A stretch of 64,000 nucleotides of DNA from Otis tarda. Taxonomy: Eukaryota > Chordata > Aves > Otidiformes > Otididae. The stretch spans positions 45,585,001 through 45,649,000 of the forward strand of contig CM048552.1 in assembly GCA_026413225.1 (NCBI GenBank), given 5' to 3'. This document shows, in pieces, positions 25,501-36,764 of the stretch. Numbering within the stretch: the first letter of the stretch is position 1; the number at the start of each line of letters is the position of its first letter. The position numbers and the translations under genes are program-made. The notes below the pieces were generated by a model. That model made no database searches and was not told the DNA's origin. It saw only the letters and a list, made by a program, of their open reading frames with translations.

Positions 25501-28500
25501 CAGATGCTATTGATTATATGCCTTGGAGAATATTCCACTTATGTATTTTAAGTCCTGTCAATGTAAATCAAAAGAGGTGATATTGTCAGTAAGATATAAC
25601 ACAGTCAAAATAATGTGCACTGACAGCAGTCTCACCGTACTGATGGGGCAGATCATGATTTTGGAAATGGAGAAGGCATCTGTAGCACAGTTGATGTATT
25701 ATAAACCAGAGGAAAATAATCTTATTTAAACATCTGAATAATTTTGAGCTGTGATCAAATTTATGCTGAAAGTTCATATGACTGATAGGGCCATATCAAC
25801 CTTATATTTAGCTGACACGCTGCTTTGCACTGAGTTGACTCGTGTGCTTGAACTCAATCTAAGTCTTATTCTTGCCCTAAAGGTTTGCAGCTTTCATTAT
25901 TTCTCAGGCTTGTAAATCTGGAAGCCATAGCATTATTTTTTAAGAATTGTAATAATATCCACCAAAAATAAGCATGAAAGTCTTGATTTAGAAGACAATG
26001 GTCAGTGTCCCTGTGATGGTTAAGTATGGCATAAACCTAAAGAAAAGCTTTTCTTGTTTTTGTGAAGCGAGATCTACAAAGAGTTACATTACCGATTTTG
26101 GAACTAACATTTTAAAAACACAATTGAAATCTTACCTGTTTTTAAAGCTTTATCACTCTTCATTATGAATAAATCTAGGAATAAATGTTAGTATTTTGTT
26201 GTATGAAATTCTGTACTAAGAATGGGAACTAAGTTTGAAGCAAGCATTTGCCTTTTGTAATATGGAAATTCTATCACTATCTGCAAAAATTTGCTTGAGA
26301 GCAGAAGATTAGCTCTACAAGTCTGTATTAAAAGAGGAGTAGTAGAAAATTCTTAAGCTTTTCTGTAACTAAAGCATATTTAATATACATTTGCACCTCG
26401 ATTTCTTTGAAACTACACATTATATGGATATTTATACCAAAAGATATTTTTTCTTTGAATAAGTAGCAAGAAGATTAACTTATTTGTCATCCGTCAAATC
26501 ATACTGCCACATAATCTGCTGCAAAATATTTTTTTTTACTTGACTAGTGGATATTGGGAATGGATATTCATTCCCATTTGTTACATTTTTTTTTTAATTA
26601 ACAAAAAGTGTCTTAAAAACAGCAGCAAGGGGCAGATCATATTCTGATGTTGTGTAGTTAAATCAAAGCTCTGCTCCTTGTCACCTAACTCTGAAAACTC
26701 AAAGATTAGTAAGAAAATCTGTTTATGGCCAGCTATCAGGGGAGATGGATGTGCAATCCTCTTTGTCATCTGGTGGAAAATACCATAGGCCCCTAGGTTT
26801 TAAGTGGGCAGTGTAGTTTTGAGTAGCTGACATGACACTAATGTGTAGGTCAGTAATTAATAGACAGTTTTTATAACTTATCTACAGTGACTTATTCAGA
26901 GAGTTTCCTTTAGGTAACAATACTTTTAAAAGGTTGTGCTGCATGGAATGTAAAAGAACATGGACACTACAGAAAATGCCATTTTTAAAAATTGTAAGAA
27001 GAAAGTGCACTGTCTGATTCAGAAGGAAATCTTTCTTGGAAAAAGAGGCCAAAAGAGGTATTAGGAGGTAGATGGCTTTCCCATCTGAGCATGCAAATTT
27101 GTGAATCTTGGGACAAATTCTAGAGTCGATTATATCACAATGAGCTACTATCTATACAGCAGCTTTACACACCCTGCCACATCATTTCAGGTCCCCTTAA
27201 CAGACTGTAGGATACTTGTAGCACTTATTGCAGCATATAAAAAGCTTTGATTTGTACAGGTTTTTCAGGATTTTTACCCAGTCATCCCTCCTTCTTTTCC
27301 CATGAAATTGCTTACACTGTGTGCAGAGTGCTGAAGGAACATCCCAGTAATATCATACATTTGGTACCAGGAATGGAATTAATACAGATTGACATAATTT
27401 ACAAAGGAGAGAGCCAGTTCTGTTTTCATAGGTTTTTCTATAGTGATTTAATTTCAATATGAAAACTAACCTTGCTTAAAAAAATACTCCTGATTTTATT
27501 ATTGAATCATGAGATTGAGCTCCAAAGATTTACAAGCTAACCTGTGTCCAAGTGATCCTTCATATCTTTATTTTATTTCCCCTGCACACCTCGGAATGCA
27601 ATTCCCAGGTATATTCTCATCATGGAATACTTCATTGGGTTTCAGGGTGAAGTCATACTGCAGGTGTTGATTTACACGGAGTTGCTTCATGTTACCTCAG
27701 CATTTAGAAAGTAACCATATGCAACAATTTCATACTGTATAACAAATTCAGCATGGTGGTTGTTTTTCATATCAGTACTAGATGTGGCCCCAGTTATCTA
27801 ACTAGTAGAGTTCCCTCTGTTACTGCATGGTTTTCATTAATGGATAGCTGACACATATTAATTTCTTGCTTAGCGGTGACACTGACCAGAAAGGCTGCAG
27901 CAATCGATTTGTCCATTCCACTTCTACTGAACTCAGCAAATAACATACTCAGGTCTTCCTGCTGCTGCCAGCCATTTCTATCTGGTAACTTTCTGGACAC
28001 GTTACTCTCTCCACAAAGGAAATGCCGTTGCTGCTCGTATTTAGAAATATGAGATTTAAATCTATTTTTTTTTCTGACCTTACCAAAATTCCAGGTTATA
28101 AAAGCAGTGTTTTAGAATGAAGGGCTTTTTCTTTTTGTATGGATTAGATTGTTAGCCTGTAGTAATAATCAAACTCAAACCAAAAGTACTCATTCTTTTC
28201 CCAAATGTTAGAATGATACTTTCTTCTAAGAATGTAAAATCTCATAGATATCATTGTCCTACTGTGGACTTGTTTTTGGCACTCTATCATTGTTAAATCT
28301 TATCGTGCTACCTAAGAATTTATCTCCTTGTATGATATACAGTAGATGAGGACTGTGGTTTAGGTGTGAAATCTGTCTGTTGTTCTCACACGCCTACCAA
28401 GAAAACTAGAGGACGTGAACTGGGTTTCCTTTTGATGACCTTATACTGGAAGATATGTTCCAGGTGTGCACTATTTCAGCAGCTAGTTTTCTTCAGTTAT

Positions 28501-29153
28501 GGTACCAGCCCGATCTCACAAAGTAAAATCCCTGAGATATTTACACACTTCATTATTAAATATTTCAATGTACAGGTCTCTTCCTATTGAACTGCTTCTT
28601 GTTAATTTTAGTGTAATCTAATCCCCTGATGCCTCAGGGAATGGACAGATATGAGCTCTGCTTGTAGCAATAAAAGATCAGCTTGAGTCTCAAAGAAAAC
28701 AGTTCACTTGCCCTTCTACACTGTTACCTCCTTGCTAAGAATGATAGCTTTGGGAACTGGTATTTGTATAAAATCAGTGGGAGTCCATTTTTCTTACACA
28801 AGAACAAAATTTGCCATTTTTTCCATCTCTAAATTTGGACTCATCTTTTCCACTCTTAGAAATCTCTGGGAATTAATCAAGCAAATTCTTATGTGCCTTA
28901 AGTATAGACTTCTGTTCTAGTCTGTTTTTTTTAAGTATGTGGCACTGTAGCTTATGCATTCCATTTGAATTTGTAGCATTCAATGGTGGCCGTAAGCCAT
29001 TTGGACAGTTTTTGATCTTGAGATCACTCTGTAGTGACACAGATTCTTTGCAGACGTTACAACCAGCCTGATCCCAAAGTTGGTGGGATATACATCCCTT
29101 CTCTGTGACACTGAGCGAAAAGGTATGAGCTGGAATTATGTGCGGTCACGCTA
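22584..29153. other. Long unassigned AT-rich stretch
   Basis: Apart from the palindrome at 23210 and a short TATATA/T-run next to the CR1 boundary near 22648-22665, nothing was recognised in about 6.5 kb. Frames are 62-86 codons and look random. There is no CpG island, splice-site series or RNA-like fold that I could pick out by eye. It is most likely intergenic or intronic. Confidence 0.6.
23210..23229. other. Near-perfect 20-bp palindrome
   Basis: AATTCAGCT at 23210-23218 and AGCTGAATT at 23221-23229 are exact reverse complements separated by 2 bp. No function is assigned; it could be chance in AT-rich DNA. Confidence 0.7.
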
Positions 29154-29345
29154 TGTTGGAGTCATGGTTCTTGTTCTGGTTTTGTTTAGTGAGGGAGGGC
29201 CTAAGGTGGTAGCTTCTGTAGGAAACTGCTAGAAGTTGCTCCCCTTTGTTTAGTGGACTTGGCCAGGTCTAGGGTGGACCTGCTGCTGGCCAAGGCCGAG
29301 CCCATTGGTAGCAGAATGTCCCGGGATAACGCCTGTGCGATAACG

Positions 29346-29353
29346 TATTTAAG
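29346..29353 (+). promoter_or_regulatory. TATA-like box of the LTR
   Basis: TATTTAAG lies about 190 bp into the LTR and some 750 bp upstream of the AATAAA signal. This is the expected U3 location for the retroviral promoter element. The inverted copy has lost this part. Activity is not known. Confidence 0.6.
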
Positions 29354-29644
29354 AAGGGGAAAACAGGAAAAAAAAAAAGGAAGATGTGAAGCAGCTGAGA
29401 GGGGGCAGAGAGGGGGAAGCACGAGCCTTGTGGGCCTTGCAGGCCTCACCCTCTGGCCTCCCGCCGGGCAGCCGACTGGGCCCAACTCGGCCCGGCCTGG
29501 CTGTAAGAAGTGGAGAGGAGATGAGAAGTGAATAAGATGTAAAAAGGATCCTGAGAGGCATCTGCCAGCCTGTTGTGAGGAACGGCTGCAGACGCCAAGG
29601 TCAGTGAAGAAGGAGGGGGAGGAGTAAAGCAGCTCCTGGCCAAG

Positions 29645-29758
29645 ATGCCCCTGGAGCCCGTGGTGAAGACCATGGTGGAGCAGGTTGTGCCCCTGCAGCC
29701 CATGGAGGTGCACGGAGGAGCAGAGATCCACCTGCAGCCCAAGCAGGTGGAGGCCTGA
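29645..29758 (+). other. Short open frame inside the LTR
   Basis: A 37-codon frame (MPLEPVVKTMVEQVV start, ending in KQVEA) lies in the GC-rich centre. It is built from imperfect repeats of a GTGxCCCTGCAGCCC-type unit. In the inverted copy the matching frame carries a stop codon (CAG to TAG) near its end. The longer antisense frames here (216, 129 and 114 codons) arise from GC-rich sequence poor in stop codons. I do not consider any of them genes. Confidence 0.4.
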
Positions 29759-30098
29759 AGGAGGCTGTGGCCTGTGGAGGGCCCGCTGGGACAGCTGTTC
29801 TGGAGGGACTGCACCCTGTGGAAGAGATGACCCACGTCGGAGCAGTTTCACGAAGGACTGTGGCCCGTGGGAGGGACCCCACGCTGGAGCAGAGGAGGAA
29901 TGCGAGGAGTTCTTCCCCCGACGATGACACAGCAGCGTAAAACATCGCGTGATGAACTGACTGCGACCGCTATTCCCTCTTCCCCCCCGGTGCCACTCGG
30001 GGGGGTGAGGTAGTAGAGATAATGTTAAGCCCGGGAAGAGGGAGGGGTGTGTGGGGGGGTTATCTTGTTCCCTGTCTCATTCTTCTGCTAGTTTTAGA

Positions 30099-30104
30099 AA
30101 TAAA
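30099..30104 (+). promoter_or_regulatory. LTR polyadenylation signal AATAAA
   Basis: A canonical AATAAA lies in the R-like region of the plus-strand LTR. In the inverted copy the same site reads AGTAAA (33847-33852 on the opposite strand), so only this LTR keeps the canonical hexamer. Confidence 0.75.
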
Positions 30105-30286
30105 TGAGTATTTTTCTCCAGGTCAAGTCTGTTTTGCCCATAACGGTAACTTTAAGGATTTCTCCCCATCCTTATCTCAAACCTTGAGCAGTTTTTCTTA
30201 TATCATCTGCCCCTATTCTCTCGGAGGGTGGGGGGAGCGAGAGAGAGACTGTGTAGTCTGGTCCCGATCGGGGCTGAACTATGACA

Positions 30287-33200
30287 GGGTATATACATTC
30301 TGATTATAAGGATAAGAAATTCAAGTAACAGTTGTATCCAAGAAGTGGAATAAAGGTCAGGATTTTAAATTGGTTGTTTAATTATAGCAGTGCAGAAGCA
30401 CACAGAGATGGAATTTGATGATGGGTCAAAGACTTCTGTGGGAATAAGGGTTATGGCCCAAACAATGAGGAGAAAAAGAATTATATTTATTGAGAGCAGA
30501 GTCAGACAACTTGGTTTTATTTCTATAAAGCATTTCTGGCTAAGATTTTTGGGTAAAAGAAAAAAAAAGAAAGGGAAAAGAAATAGAAGTTACTTATTCT
30601 TTTATCAGTCTTTTAAAGTAAAACACAGAATAACCGGACTAGAAAGACTGCAGAGCTTGTAAATTTCAGTCCTTCTTTTCAGTTGTCTGTTTCATTAAAT
30701 ACCTAATTTACTCTTGAAAATTTACTTTTCAAATATTAATCATTGCATTGAATTTCATGTAAATCAATATAGTTTCCAAAACATCTCACACCTTCTACAT
30801 ATGCATCTGGAATTCCACATGTGTTCCTGGAAAGTGTGCAATAAAATGCAAGCCAGTGGTAAATCCTCATTTCCAATAAGCTATCAAATTTTTATGAAAC
30901 TCCCTTCTGATGTCACAACCCTGAAGAAACATCCTTATTTAGTTAGTTTCATAAACATTTCCATTGCAGACAGCATGTTCATAACGTATTTGCCTTTACA
31001 TACGGCAACACTATGCCCTTTTAAATGGCAACACTTCAGAAATCAGATTCAGTAATTACCTACATTAATTTTGAGTTTTCCAAAGCATGATACAGCTACT
31101 GAAAATTGCTCCAAATGTTTGTTCTACAGTTGTGCATGGAAATGAACACAGGAATGACTAACAGCTTATTTTATATTTTCTATTATAAATTCTCCTGTGC
31201 TCCAAAATTTAGGGTAAGCCTTCAGCAAACCAAGAAAACTTGTTCTTAAGAAATTATTGAATATAGTCTCACAGATCTCACATTTTTTTTGTCTTGTGTT
31301 TGTCTAGAGAAATAGATTACTTAGTCCTTTACAATAGACAGCTCTCAGAAATATGTAGCATAATCATCCTGTCCACTTTGTTCCTTCACAAGACTGGAAT
31401 AGTTTTGCACTTATCACTTAATTTTATTTTTTTATTCCTAGTGAATGGTGAGTCCCACCAGACCTTCAGAATAAGGATCAGGCCTATAACAAACATCAGC
31501 ACTTCCCTTAGCTGTCTGGAGTCTACAGCTCATAATGTCGTACTCTCTTGGATTTTTTTCAGAAATTCTGGTAGTTACAGTTCTACACTTTCACATGTTA
31601 AGAGTAGGAAAACTAATTCCTTATTAGTTTATTATCCCTTATTAATGGATACATGAAACACTAATGGCAGAGACATAAGGCATTTCCAAGAGTTAGCAGC
31701 CATGTGGCAGATACAATTTTCTCACTCTGTTATACCAGCCAGGAAATGCTTGACTCTGATATCACTACTACTGTTAAGAACTATGGAAAGATGAAAAAAT
31801 AAATAATACAACTGAATGTCTTAAAGCACTCAGAGGTACATTTCATGGTACCATAGATGTAATACTCTGCATACAATGTTTTACAATGAAGCTTTGCCTT
31901 GGCCCTTTAATGGTGAACCAGAAATTCTTAACCCAGGTCTCTTACAGCCGTTATAAATAGTGATGGTAAGAGTTAAGATTTGTTCTGAGAGAGATTACCA
32001 AACTGATCTTTAACTTTTCAGCAAAAGGTAGTCCCTTATAATGTGCAATTCAAACTTTTCAACACATAATAAAATATTTTCATTTCCTTCACAAGCTTCT
32101 TAGTTGGATCTTTAATTCTATTTGTCACTCATGAGATGCCAGGAATTGTCCTTTCCAGAAGCACTTACAATTTAAAGAGTTCAGCCTTGCAGAGCTATTA
32201 TTTATTTAATCTTTCCAGAACCAGCAGCTGATATATCTTCTATGCAATGACAGTCTTCAGCGTATAATGTGAAGCTGGTGGATTCAGCTTTTGAAAAACA
32301 TTCTAATTTGTTTGGCTTAGAAGACTGATGGCAAGATAATCCTTCACCTCTGTTAGTTCTAGAGTTTGGCTGAGAACAAATTCAAGGGGGCATATATGTA
32401 TCACTTTTCTTGGAATATCCAATTCTGAGAGTCTTAACTGAGTTGCTTTCCAGTAGCTTGGTTTCCAGCATGTCTTGAAGCCCCAGCTACTCAAAGAATT
32501 CTCATGAAAGAGAACCAAAGTAAATAGTAACCTTTCAAAATCCTGAACATGATCTTTTCAGGTCAGAAAAAGATCAAATATTTTCCATGTGGGACATATT
32601 AGTAGCACTTTGTGTATAGAAGACACTTAGTTTCTGTCAGTCTTGAATCTTTTACAAGCATTTGGATGGATAGATGGTAGTATCATAGCAGTTCAAGAAA
32701 TTATTGTAATTTTAAGCTCTCAGTACTAATATAGGAATTTCCTCTTTTTTTCCCAATATTTAGGAAAAGGTAGCATCAATAATAACTCTTTTTATATAAA
32801 TTTTTACAGTTTGAATAATCTAAGAGCATTTAGGGATTCATTTCATGTGTATAATGTTTTGTAATTTATATAATTTAATCTTAAGTAACTAAAGAATGTT
32901 TTATTTGTAATATGAGGAAAAAACACACTATCAATTTTAAGAGGTCTTGGAAGAAAATTCCTATGAAGGTATTTAAAAATCTACATTAAATACTCTTACC
33001 ACAAAATTCTATTTGACTTCTAGGGAGAGAAGAATAATATTTACTGTAATTCAGAAGATCAAGGTCTCCCTTCATTTAGAGATATTATTTGAAGAAAGCA
33101 CAGGGCCAAGAAAAGAGAAGTATTAGAACTAGCAGACATTACACATCATGTTTTCAGACCTTGATGCATTCAAATATGTACTTTTAATAGATATCCGCAG

Positions 33201-33664
33201 GTTTTTAATTTCTCTTCCAGTTTTTTAAGTTTATAAAAATTCAAGTATAATATGCAGTTCTCTTTCTGCACATTTTTTAATTAATGGAGACTAGGTGTGC
33301 TACTGGAAATCAAAATGAAGACTTTTTTACCAACCTATATTTATGGTTTTCTGTATCAGATGAACCTACCTATATTTTCTGCTGTAATTCTGTAATATTA
33401 ATAGCAGTGCAAATAACCTTAAACATTACAGTTTCATACGATGATTCAAAAAAATGTCCATGTAGACAGATCAATTACATATAAGAATCTGGAATATGTC
33501 TTACATAATTTTATGTCCTTATTAGAAAACAGACACGTAACTCTTATTAAAAGTCTTTGCTTTTAAGAAGGAAAAGAATACTGATGTTTCTTATTAGGCA
33601 ATATTTCACTGCTGCATGAACACATACCTAGCTACCCTCAAGTCCGCTGAGCCAGACATAGAAC
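30287..33664. other. Spacer between inverted LTRs; no viral genes
   Basis: About 3.4 kb of AT-rich DNA like the rest of the window. Open frames reach 113 codons (30714-31055) and 120 codons (31294-31656) on the plus strand. Neither has retroviral motifs such as protease DTG, reverse transcriptase YxDD, integrase zinc finger or an envelope-type transmembrane pattern. No primer-binding site follows the first LTR. The LTRs are inverted, so this is not a provirus interior. Confidence 0.7.
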
Positions 33665-34572
33665 TGTCGTAGTTCAGCCCCAATCGGGACCAGACTACAC
33701 AGTCTCTCTCTTGCTCCCCCCACCCTCCGAGAGAATAGGGGCAGATGATATAAGAAAAACTGCTCAAGGTTTGAGATAAGGATGGGGAGAAATCCTTAAA
33801 GTTACCGTTATGGGCAAAACAGACTCGACTTGGGGAAAAGTATTCATTTACTTCTAAAACTAGCAGAAGAATGAGACAGGGAACAAGATAACCCCCCCAC
33901 ACACCCCTCCCTCTTCCCGGGCTTAACATTATCTCTACTACCGCCCCTCCCGAGCGGCACAGGGGAGAAAAAGGGAATGGGGGTTGCGGTCAGTTCATCA
34001 CGCGATGTTTTACGCTGCTGTGTCATCGTCGGGGGAAGAACTCCTCGCATTCCTCCTCTGCTCCAGCGTGGGGTCCCTCCCACGGGCCACAGTCCTTCGT
34101 GAAACTGCTCCGACGTGGGTCATCTCTTCCACAGGGTGCAGTCCCTCCAGAACAGCTGTCCCAGCGGGCCCTCCACAGGCCACAGCCTCCTTCAGGCCTC
34201 CACCTGCTCGGGCTACAGGTGGATCTCTGCTCCTCCGTGCACCTCCATGGGCTGCAGGGGCACAACCTGCTCCACCATGGTCTTCACCACGGGCTCCAGG
34301 GGCATCTTGGCCAGGAGCTGCTTTACTCCTCCCCCTCCTTCTTCACTGACCTTGGCGTCTGCAGCCGTTCCTCACAACAGGCTGGCAGATGCCTCTCAGG
34401 ATCCTTTTTACATCTTATTCACTTCTCATCTCCTCTCCACTTCTTACAGCCAGGCCGGGCCGAGTTGGGCCCAGTCGGCTGCCCGGCGGGAGGCCAGAGG
34501 GTGAGGCCTGCAAGGCCCACAAGGCTCGTGCTTCCCCCTCTCTGCCCCCTCTCAGCTGCTTCACATCTTCCT
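33665..34572 (-). mobile_element. Second copy of the same LTR, inverted and 5'-deleted
   Basis: The reverse complement matches 29379-30286 over 908 bp with no net length change. It begins at TGTCGTAGTTCAGCCCC (the LTR 3' end) and stops at CATCTTCCT, which corresponds to position 29379, immediately after the A-run of the plus copy. The first approximately 225 bp of the LTR, including the TATA-like box, is missing, and a CR1 copy begins within about 16 bp. Differences from the plus copy are few in the GC-rich part and clustered in the U3/R/U5-side third. The polyadenylation hexamer is AGTAAA. No internal viral region is present. Confidence 0.88.
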
Positions 34573-34587
34573 CAAACAGAAGAGAAA

Positions 34588-35215
34588 ATAATGGAATATT
34601 TCAGTTGAAAAGGACAAACAATGGTCATCTAGTCCAACTGCCTGACCAATTCAGAGCTGTCCAACACTTAAAGCATAATATTAAGGGCATTTTCCAAACG
34701 CCTCTTAAACACTGACAGGCTTGGGGCATCAATCACCTCTCTAGGAAGCCTGTTCCAGTGTTTGATCATCCTCTTGGTAAAGAATTGCTTCCTAATGTCC
34801 AGTCTAAACCTCCTCTGGTGCAGCTTTGAACCATTCCCACATGTCCTGTCACTGGATACCAGGGAGAAGAGATCAGCACCACCTTCTCAACTTACCCTCC
34901 TCAGGAAGCTGTAGAGAGCAATGAGGTTGCCCCTCAGCCTCCTTTTCTCCAAACTAGACAAGCCCACAGTCCTTAGCCACTCCTCAGAGGACACACCTTC
35001 CAGTCCTTTCACCAGCTTTGTTGGCCTCCTCTGGATGCATTCACATCCTTCTTAAATTGTGAGGCCCAGAACTGACTGGCAGTACTCAACGTGAGGCTGC
35101 ACCAACACTGAATACAGAGGGATAATCACCTCTTTTGACTGACTGATTATGCATTTTTTGATGCACTCCAGGAAGCAATCTGTCCTCTTGGCTGCCAAGG
35201 CACACTGTTGAACAT
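34588..35215 (-). mobile_element. CR1 LINE, 5'-truncated, moderately old
   Basis: In plus-strand reading it shows the reverse of a CR1 end: GTCATCTAGTCCAACTGCCT, then CACTGACAGGCTTGGGGCAT, GAAGCCTGTTCCAGTGTTTG, CAGCCTCCTTTTCTCCAAAC and CTTGGCTGCCAAGGCACACT. This subfamily (CTGCCTGACCAATTCAG in the 3' UTR) differs from the copies at 22 and 38 kb. Frameshifts and stops interrupt the ORF2 remnant. The 3' tail next to the LTR is decayed, and the 5' truncation is near 35215. Confidence 0.93.
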
Positions 35216-36453
35216 CTCCAAGGATTAAAATAATAGTCTCTTAATCCTCTGAAAACTGTGATAGACTTTCTTAGCTTTAAGACAGCATGGAGATAATAAC
35301 TTTAAAGGTCCTTTTTCTGAAAGAATATATTAGTTGGGATATTTTTGAAAAATGACCAGAAAAAAGGAAGGAAAATTGTGAATATAATAAATGTATGGAT
35401 AGTTTGATAAATTGAAAAAGTAGAATAAACAACATGGTTTTATAACTAATCTTATTTTAAAGTTGGATTATGTGACTGGAAGATCAAAGCTCAACCACTA
35501 GATTTCTCTCTCCTACAGAAAGCTTGGTGTTAGGGATTGAAGCCAAAACCATCTATAGTTCTTAACAAAATCAGACATTTAAAAATTGTAAATTATTGTT
35601 AAATAATCTCAGAGAGGCTTTTAAAATAATTTTACTTCCTTAACTGCAATCTTTATGAATAACCTCTAATTAAAATATCATAAAGCTTCAGACTGTAATT
35701 CAGTCTGAAACACTAACCAAAAAAGTTTGGAGACATTACCAGTCTGATGGAATATAAACATAACCAGCTTCATTTTTTTTTAATTGAAATAATACTTGCA
35801 GGTAGCCTAAGATAAACAATAAGGACATGGTAAAATAGCATCTTTTGGTTCTAGATTGAGGCTTGATCCTCATGCTGTCTTTCACTTTATGTAGACATAT
35901 CTGTACAATGCATGACAAGTGTTAAACACCTATGGAAAATTGGTTCTCAAGTAATTTTTACTTCCTGGAACATTAGACTTACTGAGTATCTATATGATTT
36001 ATGCACAAAAATATGAAAAGTCTTTTCCTTCACAATTAATAGGAGATCAATAAAGTTGTTATAAAGTTTTTGAGTCTGATTTTGACTTTGCATAGATGCA
36101 GTTTAACACAGGATTCAAGTGGACCTTGTTTTTGTGGTGCACCATTCTCTATTTCTTTACTGTTTCCTGGGAAAGAGTCTTTCTCCACTAGAGAATCTTT
36201 GGGTGTTAGCATTACCCAGGCATTCCCATTTATTTTCTCGGACTTCTCAAAGTGAGGCCTGTGACTAGTTTATGCGGTTGGGAAAATCCTTCACTGTCTG
36301 AATATTGCAAATGTGTGGTATTTCTCTGCTACTGTCTCAATTTCCCTTGGCTTTGCATTGGTATAGTTTTATGTGTTAAAATACATGTGAGTAGTTCTGT
36401 GAGTAGAACACCTTTCACATGCGGTGATGCTGAGAAAGAAGGGATTGTTCTGC
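35216..36453. other. Unassigned AT-rich DNA
   Basis: Apart from the hairpin at 35687-35709 nothing is recognised. Frames are about 60 codons and lack domains. Confidence 0.5.
35687..35709. other. Perfect 9-bp inverted repeat
   Basis: TTCAGACTG (35687-35695) and CAGTCTGAA (35701-35709) are exact reverse complements around a 5-nt loop. A further CAGTCTGA word lies at 35740-35747. No function is assigned. Confidence 0.75.
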
Positions 36454-36764
36454 ATGGACAAGAGAAGGCTCAAGGGGTTCTCATGAATGTCTGTAAGTAC
36501 CTGAGGGATTGAGTGAAGAAGAAGAAGGAGCCAGACTCTTCTCAACAGTGCCCACTGACAGGAGAAGAGGCAATGGACACAAATTGGCACACAGGAGTTT
36601 CCATTTGAATGTAGCAAATAACTTAGATCCTGTGAGGTCAGTCAAACAGGTTGCCCAGAGAGCTTGTGAAGTCTCCATCTATGGAGTTATTAAGCACTCA
36701 AATGACCATGGCCCTAAGCAATCTATTCCAGCTGAGGGCTTGGACTAGATCTGTGATTCTGTTC
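36454..36764 (+). mobile_element. Old CR1 LINE 3' part
   Basis: A decayed CR1 end in forward orientation: ACAAGAGAAGGCTCAAGGGG (ORF2 end), GCCAGACTCTTCTCAACAGT, GGTTGCCCAGAGAGCTTGTG, AGTCTCCATCTATGGAG, then GGGCTTGGACTAGATCTGTG and GATTCTGTTCT at the 3' end. The subfamily is the GGAGTCTCCATCC type. Multiple indels break the frame. The terminal octamers are partly lost. Confidence 0.85.

Larger units (their letters stand above)
29154..30286 (+). mobile_element. Nearly complete solo LTR (ERVL-like), plus strand
   Basis: A GC- and CpG-rich block stands out sharply from the AT-rich flanks. It has LTR architecture: a proposed TG start (TGTTGGAG, 29154), a TATA-like TATTTAAG (29346-29353), a long GC-rich central part, AATAAA (30099-30104), and a terminal CA at 30285-30286 where similarity to the inverted copy at 33.7 kb stops. 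The downstream words GTCTGTTTTGCCC and AACGGTAA are ones I recall from avian ERVL LTRs; that family name is from memory. No gag, pol or env sequence adjoins it, so it is a solo LTR left by LTR-LTR recombination. The 5' edge is uncertain: TGAGCTGG at 29126 would give a better flanking duplication (aggta against gggta). Confidence 0.82.

Noticed and set aside
29201-29851. 216-codon minus-strand open frame in the plus LTR (and its 169-codon counterpart at 34099-34608)
   Set aside because: The frame is open because the LTR is GC-rich and poor in stop codons. It has histidine-, leucine- and serine-rich low-complexity content, no domain, and runs antisense to the LTR. Identity between the copies reflects DNA identity, not selection on protein.
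31294-31656. 120-codon plus-strand frame as a small gene
   Set aside because: The composition follows the AT-rich DNA, with scattered hydrophobic and serine residues and no domain. There is no promoter or splice context.
30287-33664. A provirus between the two LTRs
   Set aside because: The LTRs are in inverted, not direct, orientation, and the spacer has no primer-binding site, gag, pol or env motif and is as AT-rich as the flanks.
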